NCBI RefSeq assembly: GCF_006440735.1
Contig: NZ_VFUA01000001.1
Location: forward strand, 62,001-126,000
Direction: 5' to 3'
DNA: 64,000 nucleotides
Source: Mesorhizobium sp. B2-7-1
GTDB taxonomy: Bacteria > Pseudomonadota > Alphaproteobacteria > Rhizobiales > Rhizobiaceae
In this document: in pieces, positions 52,567 to 61,501 of the stretch
Numbering within the stretch: position 1 is the first letter of the stretch
How the letters are laid out: every line of letters begins with the position of its first letter
Translations under genes and position numbers: made by a program
Notes under the pieces: generated by a model
What the model was told of the DNA's origin: nothing
Seen by the model: the letters and a program-made list of their open reading frames with translations, nothing else
The model's database searches: none

Positions 52567-53415
52567 TCAGAGCTTGCCTTTCCAGGGGATGAGGCGGTGC
52601 TCCAGCCAGCGCATGCCGCTGGTGAAGGCGAAGGCGAGGATGGCGATGACGATCAGGCCGACGAACACGACATCGGTCGCGAGGAAATTGGCCGCCGACA
52701 TGATCATGTAGCCGAGCCCTGACTGGGCCGCGATCAGCTCGGCCGCGACCAGCGTCGACAATCCGGCGCCGATGGCGATCTTCAGCCCGGTCAAGATTTC
52801 CGGCAAGGCGGACGGCAGGACGATGCTGGTGAACAGCTGCAGCCGGCTGGCGCCAAGGGACAGCGCGGCGTTGATGCGTTCGACGGGCACCGAACGCACA
52901 CCCGCCTGTGCCGCAAAGCAGATCGGCGCGAAGGTCGACAGCGACAGGAGAACGACCTTGGAGGTCTCGCCGATACCGAGCCAGATGATCAGCAGGGGCA
53001 AATAGGCCAGCGGCGGCAGGCCCCAATAGAGATCGATCGGCACGCTGAAGATGCCCTTGACCCAGCGGTTGAGCCCCATGAGCAGGCCGAGCGGAATGCC
53101 GACGAAAATGCCGACGCCGAGCGCCGCGGCAATGCGGCCGAGGCTTGCTAGCGTGTGGTCGAGCAGCGTGCCGTTGGCATAGCCGTCGGCCGCAACGGCG
53201 CTGAATTGGGTCAGCACGTCGGCCGGCGACGGCAGGAACAGCGGCGACGCCCAGCCGAAGCGCGCGGCGAGGAACCACAATGCGATCAGCCCCGCCAGCG
53301 TGACCAGGCTGATACCGAACGTGCTTGCCGATGCGGCCCGGCGCGGTCGGGGAGAGGGCCTTCGTTGAGTCGTCGCGGGCGGGAACGAGGTGGGGGAATT
53401 GGCGGCAAGCGTCAT
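52567..53415 (-). CDS. Sulfonate/taurine ABC transporter permease
   Basis: A 282-residue permease of the TauC/SsuC type with a long polar N-terminus (about 40 residues) and six helices. The EAA-like motif is [36 protein letters not shown], near residue 170. The start overlaps the stop of the ATPase gene by four bases (ATGA). It forms the membrane part of the importer with the adjacent ATPase and binding protein. Confidence 0.92.
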   Translation of the reverse strand: MTLAANSPTSFPPATTQRRPSPRPRRAASASTFGISLVTLAGLIALWFLAARFGWASPLFLPSPADVLTQFSAVAADGYANGTLLDHTLASLGRIAAALGVGIFVGIPLGLLMGLNRWVKGIFSVPIDLYWGLPPLAYLPLLIIWLGIGETSKVVLLSLSTFAPICFAAQAGVRSVPVERINAALSLGASRLQLFTSIVLPSALPEILTGLKIAIGAGLSTLVAAELIAAQSGLGYMIMSAANFLATDVVFVGLIVIAILAFAFTSGMRWLEHRLIPWKGKL

Positions 53416-54206
53416 TGCAAGGTTCCTGTGCGGGCGCCTTCCGGCTGGTGGATGAGCGAGCGGATTTCCTGCCGCAGTTCGATGAAACGCCGGTGGGACT
53501 GGATCGGCCCGATGTCGCCGCTTTCGGCGAAGTCGCGCACGAAGTCGGCGTCGAAGCGGGCGACGATGCGGCCCGGCCGGGGCGACATCACGACGATGGT
53601 GGTGCCGAGCGTCAGGGCCTCCTCGATCGAGTGGGTGATGAACAGGATCTGCTTGCCGGTCTTGACCCAGACCGAGGCCAGCAACTGCTGCATCGTCTCG
53701 CGCGTCAGGCTGTCGAGGGCGCCGAACGGCTCGTCCATCAAGAGGATTTTCGGATCGGTGGCCAGCGCCCGGGCGATGCCGACCCGCTGGCGCATGCCGC
53801 CCGACAGTTCGTAGGGCGGCTTTTCGGCGAAATCGGCGAGGCCGACCAGTTCCAAAAGGTGCCTCGACCGCTCATGGCGCTCGCCGCGCGACACGCCCCG
53901 GTACTTCAGGCCGAGCGCGACGTTGTCCAGCACATTGGCCCAAGGCAGCAGGGTGTCCTTCTGGAACACGACACCGCGATCGCCGCCTGGCGCCACGATT
54001 TCCTGCCCGTCCAGCGTGATGGTGCCTTCGGAGAGCGGCAGGAAGCCGGCGATCGCGTTCAGCAAAGTCGATTTGCCGCACCCGGAAGCACCGACCGCGA
54101 CAACGATGGAAGCGGGAGCGATATCGAGCGAGACGTGATCGAGCGCATGCACGTCCTGGCCATCGGAAGCCGGAAAGGTGACGCTGGCATCGCGGATTCG
54201 AAGCAT
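53412..54206 (-). CDS. Sulfonate/taurine ABC transporter ATP-binding protein
   Basis: A 264-residue ATPase of the TauB/SsuB type. Walker A is GASGCGKST (about residues 40-48), the Q-loop is [10 protein letters not shown], the signature is [15 protein letters not shown], and Walker B is [16 protein letters not shown]. His in the H-loop is in FITHSIEEA. The binding-protein gene lies 60 bases upstream and the permease overlaps its end. The protein energises import of sulfonates. Confidence 0.93.
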   Translation of the reverse strand: MLRIRDASVTFPASDGQDVHALDHVSLDIAPASIVVAVGASGCGKSTLLNAIAGFLPLSEGTITLDGQEIVAPGGDRGVVFQKDTLLPWANVLDNVALGLKYRGVSRGERHERSRHLLELVGLADFAEKPPYELSGGMRQRVGIARALATDPKILLMDEPFGALDSLTRETMQQLLASVWVKTGKQILFITHSIEEALTLGTTIVVMSPRPGRIVARFDADFVRDFAESGDIGPIQSHRRFIELRQEIRSLIHQPEGARTGTLQ

Positions 54207-54266
54207 GGGTGGCCTCCGGGCGATTTGGCTGGCAAGCCAGCCAAGTCGGCGTTCCTTCAGGGATTG

Positions 54267-55277
54267 CTAGTTTGAGGCCTTGGCCACTTCGACATATTGC
54301 GGATCGGCGAAGGCCGCGTAGCTGTCCTTGACCGAGGTGATCTTGTGCTGGTCCTTCAGGAAGCCCGCGGTGTCCTTGAGGATTTTCGCGACCGCGCTCT
54401 TCTCGCCGCCGCCCAGCCATTTGTCGGAGACCTGCTCGTCGAGCGGCGGGACGACCGTCGTCTTCAACTGCTCCGAATTCTCGGCCGCCGTGCCGCCCTG
54501 CAATTTTGCGATTGCCTTGGCGCTCTCGGAGTCCGGGCCCCAGGCGGCAGGGTTGCTCAGATAGGCCTGGTTGTAGCCGTCGATCAGCCGGACATACTGG
54601 CCGAGGAACTCCGGATTGGCCTTGGCGAACGCGCCGGTAACGACCAGCGCGCTGAAGGTCGGCGCGCCGCGATCGGCGACCTGGCCGGCCGTGAGCAGGA
54701 CCTTGCCGTTCTTCTTGAGTTCGGACAGCGCCGGATCCCAGACGAAGCCCCCGTCGATGTCGCCGCGCTTCCAGGCCGCGACGATCTCTGGCTGCGGAAT
54801 GGCGATGACCTGGGTTTCCTTTTCGGAGATGCCTTCCTGCTTGAGCACGGCCAGAAGCTGGTAATGGTCGGTCGAGACCGGCGCCGCGGCGAGCTTCTTG
54901 CCGCGCAGATCCGCCGGCGACTTGATTTCGGGCCGCACCACCAGGGCCTCGCCGTCACGCGAGACCGACGAGATGTAGAACGCCTTCACGTCGATGCCCT
55001 TGCTGGCGGCGGCCGAGAACGGGCTCGACCCGACATCGCCGATCTGGACATCGCCGGATGCGATGGCGGCGAAGATGTCGGCGCCGGAATTGAAGCGGCG
55101 GAATTCGATGTTCCAGCCGGTCTTCTTGGCAAGGTCGCCATTGGCGATGCCGAGATTGTAGGGGTTGGCGCCGGTCTGGTAGGCGATGACGACTTTCTTG
55201 TCGTCCGCGGCGTTCGCCGCGGTGTGCGCGGAAGTCAGGGCAAGCCCGAAAAGGGCGGCGGAAATCAATTTTCGCAT
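54267..55277 (-). CDS. tauA: Taurine-type ABC transporter substrate-binding protein
   Basis: A 336-residue periplasmic protein. The signal peptide is KLISAALFGLALTSAHTAANA. The mature part follows E. coli TauA block by block: VVIAYQTGANPYNLGIANG, FRRFNSGADIFAAIASGDVQIG, SSPFSAAASKGIDVKAF, STDHYQLLAVLKQEGI and AWKRGDIDGGFVWDPALSEL. This is the best evidence that the importer takes taurine. The start is preceded by the 227-base region separating it from the LysR gene, which probably contains the operon promoter. Confidence 0.9.
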   Translation of the reverse strand: MRKLISAALFGLALTSAHTAANAADDKKVVIAYQTGANPYNLGIANGDLAKKTGWNIEFRRFNSGADIFAAIASGDVQIGDVGSSPFSAAASKGIDVKAFYISSVSRDGEALVVRPEIKSPADLRGKKLAAAPVSTDHYQLLAVLKQEGISEKETQVIAIPQPEIVAAWKRGDIDGGFVWDPALSELKKNGKVLLTAGQVADRGAPTFSALVVTGAFAKANPEFLGQYVRLIDGYNQAYLSNPAAWGPDSESAKAIAKLQGGTAAENSEQLKTTVVPPLDEQVSDKWLGGGEKSAVAKILKDTAGFLKDQHKITSVKDSYAAFADPQYVEVAKASN

Positions 55278-55504
55278 GGGCTTTAATCCTTTGAACTGAG
55301 GGCACAGCCTCGATTGCAGCCACCAGAGGGCCGTGAATTAAAGTCCACTAACCCGATAGAATTAGACAGGAATGATATTCCGAAAGGACGATCCGCGATG
55401 AAAAAGAATTGAGCTGAAATGCGAGGTGACCCCGCAGGGTCATTCTACGCAGGCGCGGTTCGCGCGTCGCAAAGGCCCGTCAACGGCGAGGCCGAAGCGT
55501 GGCG

Positions 55505-56350
55505 TTACGACTGCCTGGCGGCAAGGACCGCGGTCATCCGCTCGGCCAGCTCCGCGACCGGCCCCGTCTTTTCCCAGGCATAGAGCGAAACCACCATCGA
55601 GGGCTCCGCGCCAAGCGGCACGTAGGGGCGGACACGATGCCCGATCGTCACGCTCCGGGGCAGCAACGACAGGCCTAGCCCGGCCTCCACGCCGACCAGC
55701 ACGTTGCGCAGGCTGCTGCCGGAGAAGGCGATGTACCAGCGGCGCTGCTCGCGCTCGATCCGCTCGAACATGGCCTCACGATAGAGCCCGCCTGGCGGGA
55801 AGGCGACCAGCGGGATGGGATCGGCCCAGTCGGATCGGGCCGGGTCGGCGCGTTCGAACCACGCCATGGGTTCGGGAAAGCTCGCGCGGCAGTCGGGTTC
55901 GGCGGTCGCTTCCTTGACCACCACGATGTCGAACTCGCTGGCGCGATAGCGCCGGGTCAGATCGCGACTCAGGCCCGTGGTGACGTCCAGCCGCGCCGCG
56001 CGGTGCCGCCTGGCGAAATCGCCGAACACCTCGGCCATTGTTGTGTTGACGATGTCCTCCGGCACGCCGATCCGCACCGGCGTGGTGCCGGCCGGATCGC
56101 CAAGCGCCGTTTCCGCTTCATGCTGCAGGGCAAGGATGCGACGCCCATAACCGAGCAGGCGCTCGCCCGCGGCTGTCGGCAGGATTGGCCTCGCGTCGCG
56201 ATCGACCAGGATTTGGCCGACCGCGTCCTCGAGACGGGCAAGTTGCTGGCTGATTGTCGATTGCGTCATGTTCAGCCGCTCCGCCGCCTGCGTGAAGCTG
56301 CCGGCGTCGGCAATCGCGATGAAGGCACGCAGAAGGCGCGGATCGAGCAT
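55505..56350 (-). CDS. LysR-family transcriptional regulator
   Basis: A 281-residue LysR regulator. The winged helix reads LLRAFIAIADAGSFTQAAERLNMTQSTISQQLARLEDAVG at residues 5-45. The effector domain starts at about 90 with PVRIGVPEDIVNTTMAEVF and continues through ASEFDIVVVKE. The start at 56350 (MLDPRLL) has GGGAAG upstream; the longer frame is not conserved-looking. It is on the same strand and just upstream of the taurine operon, so it may control it, but it is not clearly a CysB or Cbl member. Confidence 0.9.
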   Translation of the reverse strand: MLDPRLLRAFIAIADAGSFTQAAERLNMTQSTISQQLARLEDAVGQILVDRDARPILPTAAGERLLGYGRRILALQHEAETALGDPAGTTPVRIGVPEDIVNTTMAEVFGDFARRHRAARLDVTTGLSRDLTRRYRASEFDIVVVKEATAEPDCRASFPEPMAWFERADPARSDWADPIPLVAFPPGGLYREAMFERIEREQRRWYIAFSGSSLRNVLVGVEAGLGLSLLPRSVTIGHRVRPYVPLGAEPSMVVSLYAWEKTGPVAELAERMTAVLAARQS

Positions 56351-56498
56351 CTTCCCACTCCGCCGGCGCAAGGTGTCGTCTGGCCATTTAAAATCGTAAT
56401 GAGAAAGATGCACGCATTTAATTTCTAAATGGTGTCACGCGGACCTATCTGGAAGTGCGGACAAGGCCATGCGTTGGCCGTTACCGCAGGAGCCAGGA

Positions 56499-57164
56499 AT
56501 GCGTCGTCTCCTTTTTGCCTTTGCCTTGCTGGCGCTCGCTTCCGTTTCGGCGATCGCGTCAGGAGAAACCATGCGCACGACCCCTTTGCATGCCGCGGCC
56601 GCCCAGGATGATGTGGAGGCGATCGGCAAGCTTTTGTCGGAAGGTGCCGAGATCGACGCGCGCGACGGTACCGGCGCCACGCCGCTGCTTGTGGCGACGC
56701 ACGACAACAAGATAGCAGCCGCCGGGGCGCTTATCGCCGCCGGCGCGAACGTCAACGCCAAGGACAATATCGAGGACAGCCCTTACCTCTACGCCGGCGC
56801 GCGCGGGCATCTGGAAATCCTTAAGCTGACCCTTGCCCATGGCGCCGACCTCAAGAGCATCAACCGCTATGGCGGCACCGCGCTGATCCCGGCTTCCGAG
56901 CGCGGCCATGTCGAGACGGTGCGCGCGCTGATCGCGGCCGGTGTCGACGTCGACCATGTCAACAAGCTTGGTTGGACCGCGCTGCTCGAGGCCATCATTC
57001 TCGGCGACGGCGGCCAGCGCCACCAGCAGATCGTCTCGCTGCTCATCAAGGCCGAAGCCGACGTCAACCTCGCCGATAGCGATGGGGTGAAGCCGCTGCT
57101 TCATGCCCGTGACCGCGGCTTCAAGGAGATCGAAAAGCTCCTCATGGCCGCCGGCGCAAGCTGA
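56499..57164 (+). CDS. Exported ankyrin-repeat protein
   Basis: A 221-residue protein with a signal peptide (RRLLFAFALLALASVSAIASGE) followed by about five ankyrin repeats. Typical repeat starts are TPLHAAAAQDDVEAIGKLL, TPLLVATHDNKIAAAGAL, and further copies with HGADLKSI, AGVDVDHVNKLGWTALLEA and VKPLLHARDRGFKEIEKLL. The ATG at 56499 follows AGGAG at a good distance. It precedes a transporter by four bases, so both may be one transcript. Periplasmic ankyrin proteins of this type have no established role. Confidence 0.9.
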   Translation: MRRLLFAFALLALASVSAIASGETMRTTPLHAAAAQDDVEAIGKLLSEGAEIDARDGTGATPLLVATHDNKIAAAGALIAAGANVNAKDNIEDSPYLYAGARGHLEILKLTLAHGADLKSINRYGGTALIPASERGHVETVRALIAAGVDVDHVNKLGWTALLEAIILGDGGQRHQQIVSLLIKAEADVNLADSDGVKPLLHARDRGFKEIEKLLMAAGAS

Positions 57165-57168
57165 GAAA

Positions 57169-58398
57169 ATGGGCGACGTCATGAACGGACAAAAAAGTAT
57201 CGAGGCGACTTCCGGCCGCTTTCTCATGCTTGCCGTGGTCGCCCTGGTCGGGCTCAACCTCAGGCCGTTCATCACCGGGATCGGCCCGCTGGCGGCGAGC
57301 GTGCGTGCCGAGACCGGCCTTGGCGCCCAGGGCATCGCGATGCTGACGCTGGTGCCGATGCTGCTGATGGGGATATTCGCCTTTGCCGGGCCGTCCTTGC
57401 ATGCGCGCCTTGGCGCGAGCCGGGCGGCCATCGCGGCGCTCGCCATTCTCGCCCTTGCTTCGTTCCTGCGCCTCTTCGTGTCGACCGGCCTTGCGATGGT
57501 CGGCACCGCGGCTCTGCTCGGCCTTGGGGCCGCTGTCGTGCAGGCGGTGTTCCCCGGCATTATCAAGCGGCAATTCCCGCGCCATGTCAGCCTTGTCATG
57601 GGGCTCTATTCATCGATGCTGATGGGCGGCGGCGCGCTTGGCGCGCAACTCGCGCCGCTGATCGCCACGGCTTCGGGCGACTGGCATTTCGGGCTCGCCT
57701 GGATGGCGTTGCCGGCATTGGTGGCGGTGGCGCTCGCCGTAGCCTGCTTGCCGCGCGACGTCGCTCGCCCGCAAGGTAAAAGCGCGACCGCGGGTTTGCT
57801 CAAGCGGCCTCGCACCTGGCTGCTGATGGCCTGCTTCGGCCTCGTCAATGGCGGCTACTCGACCTCGGTGGCATGGCTTGCGCCTTACTACCAGGAACAA
57901 GGCTGGACGAGCGCTTCCAGCGGCGGCCTGCTGGCGGTCATGGCCGTGGGGCAGGCGCTCTCGGCCCTGCTGTTGCCGGTTCTTGCGGGCAAGAGCGTGG
58001 ACCGCCGGCCATGGCTCTGGCTGACCTTGGCCATGCAGGCAGTTGGTTTTGCCGGTTTGATCCTGCGGCCCGAGACCGCCCCTTTTGTCCTGGCGCTGCT
58101 GCTGGGGGCGGGGCTGGGCGGCTCCTTCTCGCTCACCATGATCGTCGCGCTCGAGCATCTGCCGGACCCGGCGGAGGCCGGCGCACTGTCGGCCATGATG
58201 CAAGGTGGCGGTTTCCTGATCGCCGCGATCCCGCCCTGGATCGTCGCGGTGCTGCACGATCTCACCGGCGGCTTCCACGCCGGCTGGCTGCTGCATCTCG
58301 CCTGCATCGCCATCGTGACAGTGCTGACCTTCCGTCTCGCGCCGCGCAGCTATGCGCCGGCAATGAAGTTAGAGACACCTGAACCGGTCACGGTTTGA
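57169..58398 (+). CDS. CynX/NimT-family MFS transporter
   Basis: A 409-residue inner-membrane transporter with about 12 helices. It opens MLAVVALVGLNLRPFITGIGPL, the signature of the cyanate transporter (CynX) family. The central loop is FGLAWMALPALVAVALAVACLPRDVARP and the second half starts RTWLLMACFGLVNGGYSTSVAWLAPYY. Start candidates are 57169 and 57181; the first lies four bases after the ankyrin stop. CynX-like proteins take up or export small anions, and NimT-type proteins transport glucose or nitro compounds. There is no cyanase nearby. Confidence 0.88.
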   Translation: MGDVMNGQKSIEATSGRFLMLAVVALVGLNLRPFITGIGPLAASVRAETGLGAQGIAMLTLVPMLLMGIFAFAGPSLHARLGASRAAIAALAILALASFLRLFVSTGLAMVGTAALLGLGAAVVQAVFPGIIKRQFPRHVSLVMGLYSSMLMGGGALGAQLAPLIATASGDWHFGLAWMALPALVAVALAVACLPRDVARPQGKSATAGLLKRPRTWLLMACFGLVNGGYSTSVAWLAPYYQEQGWTSASSGGLLAVMAVGQALSALLLPVLAGKSVDRRPWLWLTLAMQAVGFAGLILRPETAPFVLALLLGAGLGGSFSLTMIVALEHLPDPAEAGALSAMMQGGGFLIAAIPPWIVAVLHDLTGGFHAGWLLHLACIAIVTVLTFRLAPRSYAPAMKLETPEPVTV

Positions 58399-58413
58399 TG
58401 TAGGCTCGCCGGC

Positions 58414-59091
58414 CTACAGCTTCCTGAAGAAGCCCGACAGAATGTTCGGACCTGCTTCGCCCGGCCTCAGCCTGATCCCGTCCTCGAAGCAGTTCAGCGT
58501 CACGCATTCGAAGCCGTGATGCGCGAGGAGCGCAACCAGCGAGTCGCGGTCGAAATGATGCAGGTGTTCGTTGGGCAGGCGCATGCGCCACTTGGCGAAC
58601 CATGTGTCGCCGTCGGCGCCGAGTTCGCGCCAGCGGCAATAAGGGACGGCGATGGCCAGGTGGCGGGTCTGAAGGCGGGAGAGGAAATCAAGACCGGGGA
58701 TGTGCTCGAGCACGTCGAACATGGCGACGAGGTCCCACGTGCCGGCGAGCGCCTGATCCCAGTCGACGAAGCTGACGCCCTTGGGCAAGGGGAATTCAGC
58801 GATATCGCAGCCTGCGCAATCGGCGACGCCGGTTATTTTGGCGGCTTCGATGAATGTGCCCGTGCCATATCCGATTTCCAGCACGGACCGAGGAATCTCA
58901 CCCGTGATCCCCAGCACCCAGCCAAGCCGCTGGTAGCCGAGCTTTATGGTCCGGTCGCTCAGGTCCTCATAATAGGAGATGTATTTCTTGTCGTACTTAA
59001 TCGGTGCGAAGTCGATCTGGTGGATCACGCCGAACCTGTCCACCTCGTAATTGTCCAACATTAGCCGCGCGGCCTCCGGAATTCCTTGCAT
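58414..59091 (-). CDS. Class I SAM-dependent methyltransferase
   Basis: A 225-residue methyltransferase of the Methyltransf_23 (UbiE/Cbu-like) type. SAM-binding motif I is VLEIGYGTGTFIEAA (about residues 68-82) and motif II-III is DLVAMFDVLEHIPG. The rest includes HFDRDSLVALLAHHGFECV, the typical end of the fold. Its ATG lies two bases after the stop of the peptidase gene, so the two are one unit. The substrate is unknown; small-molecule, lipid or sugar methylation is possible. Confidence 0.85.
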   Translation of the reverse strand: MQGIPEAARLMLDNYEVDRFGVIHQIDFAPIKYDKKYISYYEDLSDRTIKLGYQRLGWVLGITGEIPRSVLEIGYGTGTFIEAAKITGVADCAGCDIAEFPLPKGVSFVDWDQALAGTWDLVAMFDVLEHIPGLDFLSRLQTRHLAIAVPYCRWRELGADGDTWFAKWRMRLPNEHLHHFDRDSLVALLAHHGFECVTLNCFEDGIRLRPGEAGPNILSGFFRKL

Positions 59092-59093
59092 CG

Positions 59094-60152
59094 TCAGTTA
59101 CACGCAGCCGCGGTCTTGAGCGCTTCGGCCCGGGAAGGTGCGGGCAAATTTCCGATCCGTCGCACAGAGGCGTAGAACCTCGGATAGTCGCCGGAGCACA
59201 GGTCGAACAAGCGAAGGAACGCCGGAACCTCTTGGCCGTAGACGGCGGTCGCGGCAAGCTTTGCGTTGTTGATGGGGCTATCGAACCAGGCGTCGTATCC
59301 GCGGTATCCTGCCCATCGCCTGTCGCGCATTTTCCGGTAGCGCATCCGCAGCTTGTCGATCGTGGCGGCTTTGGCGGCCGCCATCTGCTCCGGGCTGCGC
59401 GGGCTTCCATAGACCTGGCTCAACTCGTCCCGGGTTTTCGCGATCAGTCCGAGAAAATCCGCCTTGCGCTTGCGATCGGCTTCGTAGGCGCGCAATCCGG
59501 CGCGATTGCCGGTGGCGCGCAGCCATCTCCGCGTGCCGGTGGTTTCGACGGAAACAGCGAAAGCCTCGTTGAACGCGGAGTCGCCGTTCACATAGACCTT
59601 CTGATGCGCCAGCTCATGGAAAACAAGGCTTGCGAGGTAGGTGTCGTTCTGACGCAGCATGGTGCTGAGCAGCGGGTCGCTGAACCAGCCCAGTGTGGAA
59701 TAGGCCGTGATGCCCGTCACATAGACGTCCAGCCCTCGTCGCTGCAACGCAGCGGCATTTTCGAGCGCGTCTTTGCGCGAAAAATAGCCCTTGTAGGGAA
59801 CGCAGCCGAACACCGGAAAGCACCACGTTATCGGGGCGAGAGAGAATTGCGGCGCGGCAAAGACCGCCAGGGTCACATCGTTCCGACCGACGTCGACATA
59901 GCTGCGGTAGCTGCTGTTGTCGGGCAGCGCCAGCTCTTCCGTCGCAAAGCGGCGTATGGCGCTGGCCGACGTCAGCTTGGCGCGCAACGGCTCCGGCGTC
60001 GAGGGATCACCGATCAGCTTCGTAACATTCTTGCGCGCCGCCATGATCTCGACATGGCCCTCCAATGACTGCGCATAGTAGGCAATGCTGGTGCATCCGG
60101 TCATACCGGACGCCATGATCGCAGCGGCAAGCAATCGAAAAACGCGCTTCAA
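59094..60152 (-). CDS. COG4324 predicted aminopeptidase lipoprotein
   Basis: A 352-residue lipoprotein with the zinc motif HELAHQ in SLVFHELAHQKVYVNGD (about residue 177) and the following Glu in NEAFAVSVE. The signal is FRLLAAAIMASGMTGC with Cys20 in the lipobox. The start is a TTG at 60152, which gives a normal signal peptide; the first in-frame ATG would remove half of it. The family (PF10023) is predicted to be a zinc aminopeptidase; activity has not been shown by the sequence. The next gene on the same strand is a methyltransferase. Confidence 0.87.
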   Translation of the reverse strand: MKRVFRLLAAAIMASGMTGCTSIAYYAQSLEGHVEIMAARKNVTKLIGDPSTPEPLRAKLTSASAIRRFATEELALPDNSSYRSYVDVGRNDVTLAVFAAPQFSLAPITWCFPVFGCVPYKGYFSRKDALENAAALQRRGLDVYVTGITAYSTLGWFSDPLLSTMLRQNDTYLASLVFHELAHQKVYVNGDSAFNEAFAVSVETTGTRRWLRATGNRAGLRAYEADRKRKADFLGLIAKTRDELSQVYGSPRSPEQMAAAKAATIDKLRMRYRKMRDRRWAGYRGYDAWFDSPINNAKLAATAVYGQEVPAFLRLFDLCSGDYPRFYASVRRIGNLPAPSRAEALKTAAACN

Positions 60153-60288
60153 AGCCAGGTCACCGCCCGCTCATCTCCCATGGAGCAAATCTCTCCATTG
60201 CTCCATGTCTCAAACGGGCGCGCCTATTTCGTCAAGACCTGGAGGGCAGCGGGCCGGATTTTCGATTTCTCAGCGCTCGATGAAGATC

Positions 60289-60525
60289 TCAATCCCGCCT
60301 CGCCACCAGCCGCAGCCAGGGAGCAAGGTGGAAGGCAGCCATCAACAGATACATCGGCACCATGCCGCTGAGCACCGAGGCGCCCGACATGCACATCATG
60401 TCGTGGCCGCCATAAGCAGCCGTCAGCATCGCCATCGTTGCAAAGGTCGGCGCCGCGGCGAGGCACAGCCAGTCGGCGAGGCCGAAGCCGCTCAGGCCGG
60501 CCGGGCGAGGGGAGTCGATATTCAT
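60289..60525 (-). CDS. Small membrane protein paired with DUF899
   Basis: A 78-residue protein with two helices (LADWLCLAAAPTFATMAMLTAAY and LSGMVPMYLLMAAFHLAPWL) and a His/Met/Cys-rich loop GGHDMMCMSGA between them. The ATG at 60525 has AGGTGG nine bases upstream. It follows the DUF899 gene by 105 bases on the same strand. I know no domain name for it. The metal-ligand-like HDMMCM loop is worth noting, but function is unknown. Confidence 0.75.
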   Translation of the reverse strand: MNIDSPRPAGLSGFGLADWLCLAAAPTFATMAMLTAAYGGHDMMCMSGASVLSGMVPMYLLMAAFHLAPWLRLVARRD

Positions 60526-60630
60526 GATATCCACCTTCTGGAGCGATCAGGCTTTCAAGCCCTTGGGAACAAGGGCGTAGCGGGATCGGGCCGGCGGCGC
60601 TCGGTTTGTGCCGCCGGTTCCGCTTCATGA

Positions 60631-61380
60631 TCAGGCGTTCTTGTTGCGGAACGCCGCTTCGCCGGCATCCGACACCTCGACCCATCTCTGGTCGGGAGCG
60701 GCGCCTGCTTCGTAATTGTCGTGCCAGTTCCACCATTTGTAGGTCTGGGTCTGCGGATAACCCTCGGGCGAATCCTCCCACACCTCCTGGCGGCCGAGCG
60801 GCGTGATGTCGAGGTAGCTCCAGACCGTGCCAAACGCTTCGTCGCCGCGGTTGTTGACGAAATAGGTGCGGAAGATGCGCTTGCCGTCATGGATGAAGAC
60901 GTTGTGGCCGTGCCATTCGTCGACGCCGAAATCCTTATCCCAGCTGTCGGTGATGGTGTACCAGGGCATCTTCCAGTCCATCCGTTCCTTCACCCGCTGG
61001 ATGTCGGCCTGCGGTGCGCGCGAGGCATAGGCGAGCGTGGTGTCGCGGGCGTTGAGATGGGCGAGGTTGCCGACCTGGTCGGCACCGAGCGAGCAGCCGC
61101 GGCAGGCGTGCTCCGGCCAACCAAAGACGCCGGGCTCGAAGAAGGCGCGGTAGACGACGAGCTGGCGGCGGCCTGCGAAGAGGTCGAGCAGGCTCACCTT
61201 GCCGTTCGGGCCTTCGAAAACATAGTCCTTCTTGACTTCCATCCACGGCATGCGGCGGCGTTCGGCGGCCAAAGCGTCGCGGGCGCGGGTCAGGGTCTTT
61301 TCCTTCACCAGCATCTCTTCATACGCGCCTTCCCACGCTTCCTGCGAAACGACCGGCGGTGTCTTCATGTGTTGGGTCAT
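60631..61380 (-). CDS. DUF899 thioredoxin-like protein
   Basis: A 249-residue cytoplasmic protein of the DUF899 (thioredoxin-fold) family. Key blocks are SLLDLFAGRRQLVVYRAFF, GWPEHACRGCSLGADQVG (a conserved pair of Cys in CxxC-like form), WDKDFGVDEWHGHNVFIHDG and GTVWSYLDITPLGRQE. The ATG at 61380 follows GGGACAAGAG. It is divergent from the TPR/winged-helix gene across 121 bases. Members are often annotated as thioredoxin- or glutaredoxin-like without proven function. Confidence 0.88.
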   Translation of the reverse strand: MTQHMKTPPVVSQEAWEGAYEEMLVKEKTLTRARDALAAERRRMPWMEVKKDYVFEGPNGKVSLLDLFAGRRQLVVYRAFFEPGVFGWPEHACRGCSLGADQVGNLAHLNARDTTLAYASRAPQADIQRVKERMDWKMPWYTITDSWDKDFGVDEWHGHNVFIHDGKRIFRTYFVNNRGDEAFGTVWSYLDITPLGRQEVWEDSPEGYPQTQTYKWWNWHDNYEAGAAPDQRWVEVSDAGEAAFRNKNA

Positions 61381-61501
61381 TGCTCTTGTCCCGTTCTTGG
61401 GTTTGGTTGGGGGTGACGAGGACAGACATAGGGCCGCACGCTTCGATGGTGAGAGTTACAAGTGTGACGCGATTTGCTGCGGCAGCCCCTGAGGCGATGG
61501 C

